Below are positions 57,201 through 64,000 of a DNA stretch of 64,000 nucleotides, piece after piece. Each line of letters begins with the position of its first letter. Positions within the stretch are counted from its first letter, which is position 1. The translations under genes and the position numbers were made by a program. The notes beneath the pieces were generated by a model. The model was not told where the DNA came from. It did no database searches and worked only from the letters and a program-made list of their open reading frames with translations. The stretch is from the NCBI RefSeq assembly GCF_003589595.1, contig NW_020653718.1, forward strand, positions 4,077,679-4,141,678. Direction: 5' to 3'. The stretch comes from Hyposmocoma kahamanoa. Its lineage: Eukaryota; Arthropoda; Insecta; Lepidoptera; Cosmopterigidae.

Positions 57201-60200
57201 TTGCCGTTGAGGTCGGCTATGAGCGCGGAGCCGGACTCGTCCGAGGGGTCGGCGGTGTCGCTGGTGGAGCTGACGAGGGCCTCCTTGTCGTTGTTGTTGG
57301 TGTCGCGCTTCTCGGCCAGCAGCAGCGACAGCAGCGCGAGGTCGGGCAGGGGCTTGCGCGCCGGGCGGTCGGTACCTTGCAACTCCGGGATGTACGTGAA
57401 GGGGACGCCCACGCTGCGCGTGCCGTCCGACGGCCGCTTCAGCTGGATGAACACCTGCCGGGCAGCACCGTTCGTCAGCGAGGCCTGCAGCCCTCGGCCG
57501 GGGGGACGAAGGCGAAGCACTCACGTCCACGTGCTGGCCGGTGGCGGGGTCGCGGTAGGGCGGCGTGGTGAAGGCGATGGCGGCCTGCTTGTGCACCATG
57601 ACCACGGTGGCGTTGTCCTCCCACACCACGCAGCTGGCGCCGCCGCCGCCCGCGCCCACCTCGCGCCGCTCCTCGTACAGCACCACGGCCACGTCCTCGC
57701 GCGTCACCTGCCGGCAGTCGCCCGTCAGGCGTCAGGCGGGGCTTCCAGGCCTCCGCCCCGCCCCCGCCCCGCCCCCCCACTCACCTTCTCACACAGCAGG
57801 ATCAGCTCGGTGCCGCCGCGGGCCGAGCCCGACGAGCGCGAGATGCGCAGGATCTGCAGGTCGGTCATCGCCTTCTTGTCGTAGATGATCTCCGACACCA
57901 CGGGCTCGAGCGAGTGGCGGACCTTGCCCGCCTCGTCGGGCAGGAACACTTGGAAGCACAGGCGCACGGCGTTCAGGTCGATGCTCTGCGGCTGGTTGCG
58001 GTGGGCGTAGCCCGCTGGGGAATAGCGAGGCGCACGCGCGATTACTGTGCGGGCCGGTAGCAAAGCCTCGGTTGACGCTGGAGGCTTTAAACTCGGTTCG
58101 ACGTGACTATCGAGTGCAGGATTGAAACTAGTTATTCTTTCTACAATAATAATCATACAGATTAGAACACTTTTGAATAAATGACACTAGAATATATTTG
58201 TATCTATGTGAAAGTAAAACAGACAACCTCAATACAGAGTACTAAAAAAAATCGACCTCAAAAATTCGTCAATTTACATCCATTTACCAAGTTTTGTTGC
58301 AACCGATTACCGGAAAGTGCGCGAAATCAAATTCATCCCCTAGTTTGCCACCCTTAGAAGTGGAATTTTAAAGTAACAAACTAAGGGATGGATCCGATTT
58401 CGCGCACCTTCCGGCAACCGATTGCAATAAAACTTGGCAAATAGATGCAACTCCTAGAACTTTTGAGGTCGTTTTTTTTTGCTTTTCGCTGTTTGTGATA
58501 TCAGTGGCCAAGCAGTGACCTCCGTATTTTTTTTTAAATAGGTTTCACGACTCCGGAAACTTTACCCTTTCGAAGCTATCTCGGAAGTGTCTATGTGGTT
58601 ATTACCTTAATATTATTATTAAACTGCTAAAATCTTTTGCTATAATTTTACTTTAACTTTACCTAATGTTACTATGCAGAAATAACAGCCGGCGTCAACA
58701 AAGTCCTTGTATACGTAACTGTAACATACACTATCGACGCATCAGCTATTCAATTTATTTTACAAAGATAATTTTCTTCTAAACGTTTCCTTTATACGTT
58801 TCCTTATAGGAAAAACATCGGTGACGCATTATTAACAATATTGTGAAACTCGCAGACGAGGAAAGGAAAAAGCGACTGACAACAGCGCTATCTATGACCT
58901 AGGCTTCATGGTATTTAAGTTTACAATAAGTATATACCTACGATAATAACCGGTACATAAACATTTAAAAAGGACTATGAATACGAAAATATAAAACTGC
59001 AAGTATATAATTTTTTATAAATAAGTATATGGTTTTTAATTTATTTTAAGAATATTTTCGATTTCTTCTGTCGGATATAATTGTATATTGAATTAGATTA
59101 GATTAAGTTATAATGGAAATATATTTATCTTATACAATCAGAATGAATCCACTCGGTAACAGAAACGTTGTTGAGTTCACGTAAATGTAATTGTGAATTA
59201 ATTTCACAAAAATCAAGTACAAAAAGAAACTATAAACAAAAGTGTGTACTTTCCTTTAAAAACAAAAGTTGAAACTAAACTGTCGAACGTGATCGAGTCA
59301 ATTTCAGAATATTTACAGTATTAATTTACATTCATTATTTTCGTTTTACGAAAGTCTTTACTGCCGCCTTGCCTATTGCTGCCGCCAAGTAGTGTTGTGA
59401 GCATTACTGCGTTCCGGTTAAGAAGGGTTTGGGTAAGAAATTACGGCACATGCACATGCTCAGAACTTTGCGATTTAAAGCTCTGAGTGGCACTGCAACT
59501 GCTATCAACCAAAGTGTGGCCTAATTCGAATGAAGAAAATGGAGTTCCGTCGTCTTTGCCTACCAGCTTTACGTCTGTCCGTAAAGATGTGTAACACTTT
59601 CAATGATCTAACTAACAATATGTATTATACGGTTGGCGTCATCGCCGCATGCGGTAACGCGCACGCGCACGCCGAAATAGCCGCGCAGAAATAGACATAT
59701 TGCTACCTTCGCTAGGTACGCCAGCACCACGTGGTTGCGGTATGTGACCGAACCTACACCTACCTACGGTGAACCAAATCTAATGATCGATCCTATGACT
59801 CAAATAAATATGACTGTATATTATATACAGTCAGTTCGTATGTTAGAAGGCACGTATCCATGCGAGTGCGTAATGCAGTGTTGGTCCCAGCTCTGTCGTA
59901 TGGCGGGAGTGTTGGGTATGACGAAAGAAGCGCGCGAGTAGAGTGAATGCAGTAGAAATGTGGTCCATACAAATATATACAATGTGACAGAGTAAGAAAT
60001 ACTGCGAGTCAACGTGGTTTTAAAGAGAGCGTAGTGACACAAAAATAGAGAAATGTATTTTGAGGTGGTTTAGCCACACGAAGCGGATGAATGAAGGTAG
60101 AGTGGTATTTAAAAGAAATACATATAGATATAAAAAAAAATGTCAAAAAAAAAATAAAGCCAACGTGGCAAGCAAAATTGGAACAGGACGGCCACGAAGG

Positions 60201-63200
60201 AGGAGGATAAAAGGGTTTGTATGAAAGACTTGTCAATGTTAAACAAGTTTATCAAGACCGTGCAAAGTGGTGAACATACCCCAAAGGGAATACAAAAGCG
60301 TAAACAAATATACGTATGCAAGTAATTTTCTTATTAATCTTGCGGTGAGACTAGTCCGAATACAAGCCACCGTCTCGCAGTGAGATCGTATACCGATTGC
60401 AATTAACACTAGATACATTGTAAATAACCTGTTTACAACGCGTAAACTATTGTAAGCGTCATACACTCATGCAGGACTGGACAGTACGAGTATTTGAATT
60501 ACTTGCAATTGAAATGCAAAATACGTAGTTGTATTCCAATTGCTACCCAAAAATGTAATTGGTATTTCAAATACTTTCGCCGTGTCCCGTTAGCCGTAAT
60601 GACTTTGTACTTTGTATTTTTAACCGACTTCAAATAAAGAGTAGGTTTTCAATTCGATTGTATGTTTTTTGTGTATGTTACGCGATTTATGACCAGATTT
60701 TGATGATTCTTTTGTTGTTGGAAAGAGGGTACCTCAGTATTGGTCCCGTTTAAATTTGAAGAAATTATTCCACCTCTAAGGGTGGTAAATTTGGGGATGA
60801 ATCTAGCTTCGCGCTCTTTCCGGTAACCGATTTAAATAAAACTTGGCAAATTGATGTAATTCCATGAACTTTTGAAGTAGGTTTTTTTAATAAAAGAGTT
60901 ATAATTATACAAAATTGAAGTCAAAATGCCGTATTTTATATTTTCAATACAGCTTATGAAAATATCTTTAAATAGTTAAGACATAACACGTATTTGCCTA
61001 GCAACATGTAAGTCTAGGCTACACCACTACAGGTTTTTAGTATATGCCGATAATTTTAAAATATATACTGAATAGAATAGACATTTATTTAACGCCACAT
61101 AGATAAAAAAATATTTAAACCACTTAGACAAACAACACAAAATAAAAAAATTAATAAACACAAAAAAAAAACGACTAGTCGTCAATGTATATTGTACTGT
61201 AATTTGTACGGTTGTGGCGTATACGCAAAAGGACTTCATTCAGCTTATGCCACAGCCATAATTGAATGTGGCACTGGTTTTCAATGACCCCTGAGCGTGA
61301 TGAGTGACTCTCTCTACTGTAGTGATCTCGATTAGATTGGGAATGTCTTTAAAAAAGCCCACGCAGACGTGCATATATGAAGAGACTGATGCGAGGGCAG
61401 AATGCCAATGAGGTTTATCAGGAACGTAGCTAATGGATAGTCATTGTCTGCCTATACCATGGTAATTTATTATTAATTCTATTACATGGAAATTTAATAA
61501 ATAGAAACCCCTATAGTACCACAGTCGGTGGCAAGGAGATCACAAGCAGCATCAAAAGCGCCTCAGCTTCCTGCACTATAAAAACGTCGTAAAGTGCAGT
61601 AACATAACACCTTGTAGTCCGCAGCCCTCCCATCCGTACGGACCGTTTAATGATTGATAGGCAATTACGATTTATCGCCGCGCGATTGCCAGATTTCGAG
61701 ATTGACGAATGCGTTCGAAATAAACCCGTTGGATACCGTTCTGGTTTGAACAGTCCGAAGTTTCTACAAGTAGAAGCTGTATAAGCGACGCGCCTATCCA
61801 TGAGAGTTGCAGTGCCACTCAAAACAAAGGGGCACTACCACTGCGTCCGTCACCCTGAGACAAAAATCGACAAGTACCATGTGCTCGTAATTTCACCCTT
61901 ACCCGTCAAAACCGGTGCGCATTAATGCTCACATTACAGCTTGGCGACAGAAATAGGTAATGTGGCAGTATAAGGAGCTATGCTGCTTTTCAGTATTCTA
62001 TAGGATAAATCACGGAGATTGTACGACGGAATTACATGCTAGACTTCCACCCCTAAGTTGCGGATAAAAACAAGATGCGCACGAAGCGTTACACTTCCAC
62101 GTTTACGGTGTACGGAGTTTTTTTTAACTCTTCATTTATTTAGAGGCTTTGATCGCTATTGAACATGTCAGCCATTATAAAAACGATATCTCAAGAAAAT
62201 ACGGAGTGGAATTCCCCGCTTGCAGGTTTGTTGAATGAACGTTATAACTTGGGCCTTAAAGGCAAGAGCGAATAGGCATTATATAGGTGTGATGCTCCAT
62301 AATCGACCTCATTGTCAATTTCCATCACGGAGGTCAGATTCGCGTATATTTTACCCGTAATAAAATATTTTTATTATTTCTGTAAACATTGAAAACATTA
62401 TAAATAAATAAATAATAAATAAATAAAATTGTTTATTCAGTAACATAATGTACAGAGAAAACTAAAGACTACTTATGCGATTTAATGTAAAAATAACACA
62501 TGTACCTGAACTAGGAAATTCCTGTATTTCAGGTAAATACATAACTAATTGTAAATATCACAATTTTTTTTAATAATAGAACACACTCAACATAGCCCCG
62601 CACTAGGGAAACCCTGTGTCGCGGGTGCCATGGACAGACAACCACAATTTACACCCAAACTCACGAGAGAAACAAATGTAGGCCATACAAATATTTCTCC
62701 CGGCCCGGGAATCGAACCTGGGACCTCTGGCGTGGCAGTCCGGAATGGTAACCGTTCGGCCACGGAGGCAGTTATTGCAATCTTAGTAGTAATCTAAGTA
62801 GAGGATTTAGGACACACGTTTTCCAGGGGTTGTAAATTTTTTTCGATATACAAGTGTCATCACAGTGTTTTCGAGAGGTAGTCATAGGGATTCGACCATA
62901 ATTGCAGAGGTCTATTATTCTCGTGAAAATGTTATTTATTACCTCTAATTAGAATATAATTGAATACACTGTTGCGTTGCGGATTCAAATCAAAATATGA
63001 GTTGAACAACATTTTTGCACGATTAATATTAGCCGAAAACAAATTATAGATTTTTTTTTCATTACGAGTATAGATTCTATTTAATGATGATTGCTTTGAG
63101 ACACGCGTTCTTTTTTTTTAGTGGCGAATAATCCAAAAAATATAGTCTTGCTTGAGTCGATGCAGATTATACACTGCGCAACATTTGAAAATTGCTTTAA

Positions 63201-63715
63201 TTACCTATGAACTCTACACGTATAATATCAAATAACACTCCGAGACATTCACATGAAGCACATCCGTACTGATGTTTATAGCAAAGGAACAGAACACACT
63301 ATTGCCATCTGTGTTTCCCCCGTAAGCCATAATTCAGGAGTATTGAAGTGGCTACTTCGACGCTTATGCTCCGATAAAATTGTATCCAAAGTTTCGTCTT
63401 TATTACATTTTACAGTTTACATAAATCCATGAAAACAGTTACACAACTACACCTAATATCGAACAGTGGAAAAAGGCGACTAGAAAAAGTAAATCCCGAT
63501 GCATAAATAAAAACCAACGCTATCACTTACTTCGGAAGGGGTCAACGCGTAGTTCTTCTCGTACGCGTAAAGCTTCTGCGATGTCGCGTCTCTTGACGCA
63601 TTGTATGCCAAGGTTTGAGAAGGTGACGAGTCGGTTGTCCGCGGTGACGTCGACGCGCTGGGTGCACACGCCGCGCTGGCAGCGGTCGCGGCCAACCAGG
63701 TTGTGGGGATGTGGT
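42262..63715 (-). CDS. dl: Dorsal (Rel/NF-kB transcription factor), spliced isoform A, 5' end outside window
   Basis: Exons: 63715-63531, 58014-57785, 57707-57525, 57454-57376, 55151-55095, 48353-48306, 47223-47138, 44097-43948, 43486-43151, 42438-42262 (stop 42262-42264). All joins keep phase and give at least 509 residues. The Rel domain shows RPHPHNLVGRDRCQRGVCT, FSNLGIQCVKRRDI, QSIDLNAVRLCFQVFLP, VVSEIIYDKKAMTDLQILRI, GGTELILLCEK, HKQAAIAFTTPPY and FIQLKRPSDGT. The 57-nt exon at 55151-55095 adds the nuclear localisation stretch TKRRK. The C-terminal region is Ser/Pro/Gln-rich and looks like an activation domain. Dorsal is held in the cytoplasm by Cactus/IkB and released by Toll signalling. 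The DNA-contact loop RxxRxxxRxxC lies upstream of the window. Confidence 0.95.
43311..43440 (-). repeat. Coding 21-bp tandem repeat (SPQGQVL units) in dorsal
   Basis: Six units in a row encode SPHEQVL / SPQGQVL / SPQGQVM, starting from MSPQQAMSPQHVRV. The DNA units are nearly identical (ctgcggggacagtacctgacc type), so copy number may vary between alleles. Confidence 0.85.
44389..45669 (+). mobile_element. Full-length mariner (1281 bp) in a dorsal intron
   Basis: The termini GGGGTTAAAGTATGAAATTG and CAATTTCATACTTTAACCCC are perfect inverses, flanked by TA (44387-44388, 45670-45671). It lies opposite to dorsal, between the exons at 43948-44097 and 47138-47223. Confidence 0.93.
44575..45594 (+). 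CDS. Mariner transposase, intact 339 aa but DD34N
   Basis: Uninterrupted frame MDTAKIRVIFEYEFRRGTNA...NNGNYFD-stop. The paired HTH is present (RTVRFWFKRFRDGNFDL; TTQELAAWFNVTLPTILTHL). The catalytic blocks are VTCDEKWILYDNRKR (first Asp), LLLHDNARPHTA (second Asp) and YSPNLAPTNYHFF, where the third catalytic residue is Asn in place of Asp, 34 residues after the second. The Asp of SPDLAP is also Asn. Both are AAC codons, i.e. G-to-A changes. In this family the third Asp is needed for cleavage, so catalysis is predicted to be impaired while DNA binding could remain. Human SETMAR carries the same kind of change (DDN). Confidence 0.93.
   Translation: MDTAKIRVIFEYEFRRGTNAAETARNINAAFGEGSTNERTVRFWFKRFRDGNFDLKNESRGRPPTQVNNDELREIVEADPSQTTQELAAWFNVTLPTILTHLRQINKIKKYEKWVPHDLTDLQKETRVETCVVLLNRYRNEGILDRIVTCDEKWILYDNRKRKMQWLTPGQMPQQCPKAKLTNKKVMVTVWWSQHGVIHYSFLRSGQAITADVYCAELRTMLTKLAVKQPRLMNRSSPLLLHDNARPHTARETILTLQELQLETIRHPPYSPNLAPTNYHFFRDLDNYLRDKKFSSQEAVQNAFTQFVQSRSSEFYRKGINNLPIRWHQCIDNNGNYFD
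46273..46813. mobile_element. Foldback/MITE (541 bp) in a dorsal intron
   Basis: The ends GTGTCCGTCAGGATGGCTGG and CCAGCCATCCTGTCGGACAC are inverted with one mismatch. Internal blocks ('tggtccagcca', 'gtcaataaaggtac', 'tttagtacctttattggc') repeat both ways. The flanks show GTTTTTTTA and GTTTTTTA, a probable target duplication. Confidence 0.8.
47559..48011. mobile_element. Harbinger-like MITE (453 bp) in a dorsal intron
   Basis: The termini GGGCGCGTTCCCATTATGTCG and CGACATAATGGGAATGCGCCC are inverted, flanked by TAA on both sides (47556-47558, 48012-48014). A 3-bp TAA duplication is typical of PIF/Harbinger. The interior repeats 'tttatttatcgttgga' and 'cgacgatctgtcgt' units. Confidence 0.8.
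48354..52492. other. Dorsal intron, mostly featureless
   Basis: AT-rich intron sequence. A weak tRNA-like SINE head is at about 51510-51575 (CCGTAGCTCGGTTGGGAGAC with GGTTCGATTG). A repeat-like segment at 49590-49970 has 'cacggcccgtgttttcgagg' and a rough inverse near 49960. No coding exon was recognised. Confidence 0.45.
52493..52669 (-). CDS. Possible small membrane protein gene nested in a dorsal intron (58 aa)
   Basis: The frame from ATG 52669 reads MEIETQNNNEVLDKEIRKIL, then KKYLYCGILISILYLVFINK and ends KPTIKYI-stop. This gives an acidic N terminus, an amphipathic helix and one membrane helix. The frame stays open upstream to TTTTACAG at about 52700, which could be a 3' splice site. 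It is on the same strand as dorsal and could equally be an unannotated alternative exon. Codon use and domain order look protein-like, but the length is short and no family was recognised. Confidence 0.35.
   Translation of the reverse strand: MEIETQNNNEVLDKEIRKILKKYLYCGILISILYLVFINKGLCEVYLLRKCKPTIKYI
53821..54083. mobile_element. Palindromic MITE in a dorsal intron
   Basis: 'ggtactatctcaattttgac' on the left is the exact inverse of 'gtcaaaattgagatagtacc' on the right, and the inner blocks also pair ('catttatatagcatttggtt' / 'aaaccagatgctacataaatg'). Nearly the whole element can fold on itself. Confidence 0.8.
54440..54612 (+). mobile_element. tRNA-derived SINE, family C, copy 2
   Basis: CCTCTGTGGCGGAACGGTCA head, B box GGGTTCGACACCCGGGCC, body 'ttgtatggcctacattcattta', end 'caggactttcctattgaggg'. 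Sister of 25801-26021. Confidence 0.85.
55017..55026. other. Assembly gap (10 N)
   Basis: Ten N in a row, 69 bp beyond the 3' edge of the dorsal NLS exon. The true size of the missing sequence is unknown. Confidence 0.99.
55543..55828 (+). mobile_element. MITE family A, copy 2 (286 bp) in a dorsal intron
   Basis: CATTGACTTACAA...TTGTAAGTCAATG with perfect 13-bp inverted ends and a perfect 8-bp duplication ATCGTATA (55535-55542, 55829-55836). Same length as copy 1. Confidence 0.93.
56174..57454 (-). CDS. dl: Dorsal-B-type alternative terminal exon (read-through C-terminus)
   Basis: If the donor after CAA-G (57376/57375) is not used, the frame stays open from VFIQLKRPSDG for 426 codons to a stop at 56174-56176. 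This gives a tail of about 400 residues and skips the NLS exon. The tail has acidic stretches, PPLPPKRVRK (SH3-ligand-like), a basic-hydrophobic block KKRSFFSRLFRKREK, repeated S-x-T-S-L/V motifs and a conserved-looking end LTEAEHYALYMAVAPHATAS. Drosophila dorsal is known to make a splice form, Dorsal-B, with a different tail lacking the NLS; this exon fits that form. Such a long open frame is not expected by chance. Confidence 0.85.
   Translation of the reverse strand: MFIQLKRPSDGTRSVGVPFTYIPELQGTDRPARKPLPDLALLSLLLAEKRDTNNNDKEALVSSTSDTADPSDESGSALIADLNGNVEIIDEAEPADVVASNEKSLNDLLDQVAELDEIYSENRTRLENVSTLNDDVDMDPDDFNDAGTYTSLQLAFKNPIQISEPEPYEDVQVQTYRGPIIEFTSLKQIDDDEKAPPLPPKRVRKATEPFKTSQTSVDSILKPGRQIPITRIPEVVNRDRTELSVARSEPALPPVKKRSFFSRLFRKREKSPAPSVKSEGKKETKSKPVFRSVSSVSGQRPSKFKSSVSHTSLKDNASTTGLSYADSVTHISLHGDENEKSTSQTSLKRPASLAPMPPTDGGTILVAESVLALDASAFKKLQDDLDLTEAEHYALYMAVAPHATASEFDETSCYYSPVDGSKFQNQ
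58250..58470. repeat. Inverted pair of the TTAACCGA-type dispersed repeat
   Basis: 'aagttttgttgcaaccgatt' and 'ccggaaagtgcgcgaaatc' on the left are mirrored by 'gatttcgcgcaccttccgg' and 'aaccgattgcaataaaactt' on the right. The same blocks occur in direct form at 60780-60880. Confidence 0.7.
58471..59859. other. Dorsal intron, no exon seen
   Basis: AT-rich intron. It contains only an inverted scrap of the gcgacacgcctg repeat at about 59460-59510 ('aaagctctgagtggcactgc'). Confidence 0.5.
59860..60282 (+). mobile_element. RTE-like LINE remnant (C-terminal region)
   Basis: It reads RVRNAVLVPALSYG then, through stops and shifts, CSRNVVHTNIYNVTE, 'gaggtggtttagccacacgaagcggatgaatgaaggtagagtgg' (RWFSHTKRMNEGRV) and GVCMKDLSMLNKF. 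This is the 'VLVPALLYG...RWFGHVERM...' tail of RTE elements. Dead copy. Confidence 0.65.
60472..60590. mobile_element. Small foldback element
   Basis: 'tacgagtatttgaattactt' at the left pairs with 'gtaattggtatttcaaatac' at the right; the outer ends GGACTGGACA and CGTGTCCCG are rough inverses. Boundaries approximate. Confidence 0.45.
60620..60905 (+). repeat. Dispersed repeat (TTAACCGACTTCAAA type), copy 2
   Basis: Starts 'ttaaccgacttcaaataaag' and contains 'gattttgatgattcttttgt', 'ttggaaagagggtacctcag' and 'ttccggtaaccgat'. Matches 1960-2165. Confidence 0.7.
61780..61985 (+). repeat. Lepidopteran dispersed repeat (gcgacacgcctg family), copy 3
   Basis: 'gcgacgcgcctatccatgag', 'gttgcagtgccactcaaaac', 'gcgtccgtcaccctgagac' and 'attacagcttggcgacagaa' match copies 1 and 2. 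Confidence 0.65.
62592..62771 (-). mobile_element. tRNA-derived SINE, family C, copy 3
   Basis: The minus strand starts CTGCCTCCGTGGCCGAACGG with B box AGGTTCGATTCCCGGGCC and ends 'ccctagtgcggggct'. The plus-strand AT-rich flank at 62400-62450 (ataaataaataat) is its tail or a LINE tail. A scrap of the other SINE family follows at 62810-62885. Confidence 0.85.
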
Positions 63716-63814
63716 CTGCCGGAAAAGTTAAACATTGAAGGGGTTTACCAGATCATCACGTACATTACCCGGTCAATCGTTTATTCCATAGGTAAAACTT
63801 TTACACTTGAAAAC

Positions 63815-64000
63815 CATTGACTTACAAATAAATGGACGACGGGTCTAATACAAAAACCACGAAAAAAATGTCCCAAGTCAACCTATTTAAACGTAGTGAC
63901 ATGTAAAGGAATATGAAAAAGCTAAAACGTTGAATTTAAATTGTAATGTCATCGCAGTACTGTCTAATTTTGCTTGCTTCGCTGTCAGTCGAACAGACGA
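63815..64000 (+). mobile_element. MITE family A, copy 3 (cut by window end)
   Basis: Begins CATTGACTTACAAATAAATG and runs 186 bp to the window edge, nearly identical to copies 1 and 2. It lies 100 bp upstream of a dorsal Rel-domain exon, in the preceding intron. Confidence 0.9.

Noticed and set aside
57455..57481. Upstream acceptor for the dorsal exon at 57454 (after GGGCTGCAG)
   Set aside because: It would add nine residues in the middle of the Rel-domain strand; the acceptor at 57455 aligns without a gap to the NF-kB consensus.
57138..57888. Long plus-strand frame (248 codons) and several others
   Set aside because: They are antisense to GC-rich dorsal exons, where stop codons are rare in every frame. 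The minus strand carries the true Rel domain.
1..64000. CRISPR arrays, bacterial operons, riboswitches
   Set aside because: None present; the spliced genes and SINE/LINE content show eukaryotic nuclear DNA, and the only regular repeats are tandem or foldback elements.

Overview
The window is nuclear DNA from an insect, almost certainly a moth or butterfly. It is AT-rich, has short introns with canonical GT-AG sites, and is packed with repeats typical of Lepidoptera: tRNA-derived SINEs, CR1/RTE/I-type LINE fragments, mariners and many palindromic MITEs. Five conserved animal genes were recognised and rebuilt exon by exon from splice sites and reading phase: DCAF7 (wings apart), AFG2A/SPATA5, aph-1, IFT43 and dorsal (Rel/NF-kB).

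Layout. 1-217 is the start of a Crypton-like tyrosine recombinase gene on the minus strand. 218-4077 is intergenic and repeat-rich. 4078-10354 holds four short spliced plus-strand genes, three encoding single-pass membrane proteins; I know no family for them. They are separated and interrupted by SINEs, foldback DNA and a LINE tail. 10355-17190 is gene-poor and full of palindromic elements. 17193-22327 is a broken I-like LINE with gag, endonuclease, RT and RNase H. DCAF7 follows at 23067-27209 (+). AFG2A (28347-31653, -) and aph-1 (32051-34509, +) start head to head across about 400 bp. IFT43 (35177-36194, -) converges on aph-1. 36300-40450 is another transposon graveyard. The rest, 42262 to beyond the window end, is dorsal on the minus strand, with large introns that have collected a mariner, MITEs, SINEs and LINE fragments.

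Functional links. Each conserved gene acts in its own pathway: DCAF7 as a WD40 scaffold for DYRK/HIPK kinases and CUL4 ligase, AFG2A in cytoplasmic 60S ribosome maturation, aph-1 in gamma-secretase, IFT43 in intraflagellar transport complex A, and dorsal in Toll signalling. AFG2A and aph-1 may share a bidirectional promoter. Dorsal has two terminal routes: a spliced form through a KRRK nuclear localisation exon and SPQGQV repeats, and a read-through form with a long different tail and its own stop, which resembles Drosophila Dorsal-B.

The points most worth following are the short membrane-protein gene cluster, the two dorsal C-termini, and an intact 339-codon mariner transposase in a dorsal intron whose third catalytic residue is Asn (DD34N). 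Transposon ends were defined by eye from inverted repeats and target duplications. Several have perfect 8-, 13- or 15-bp duplications and are secure. Others are approximate and are marked so.
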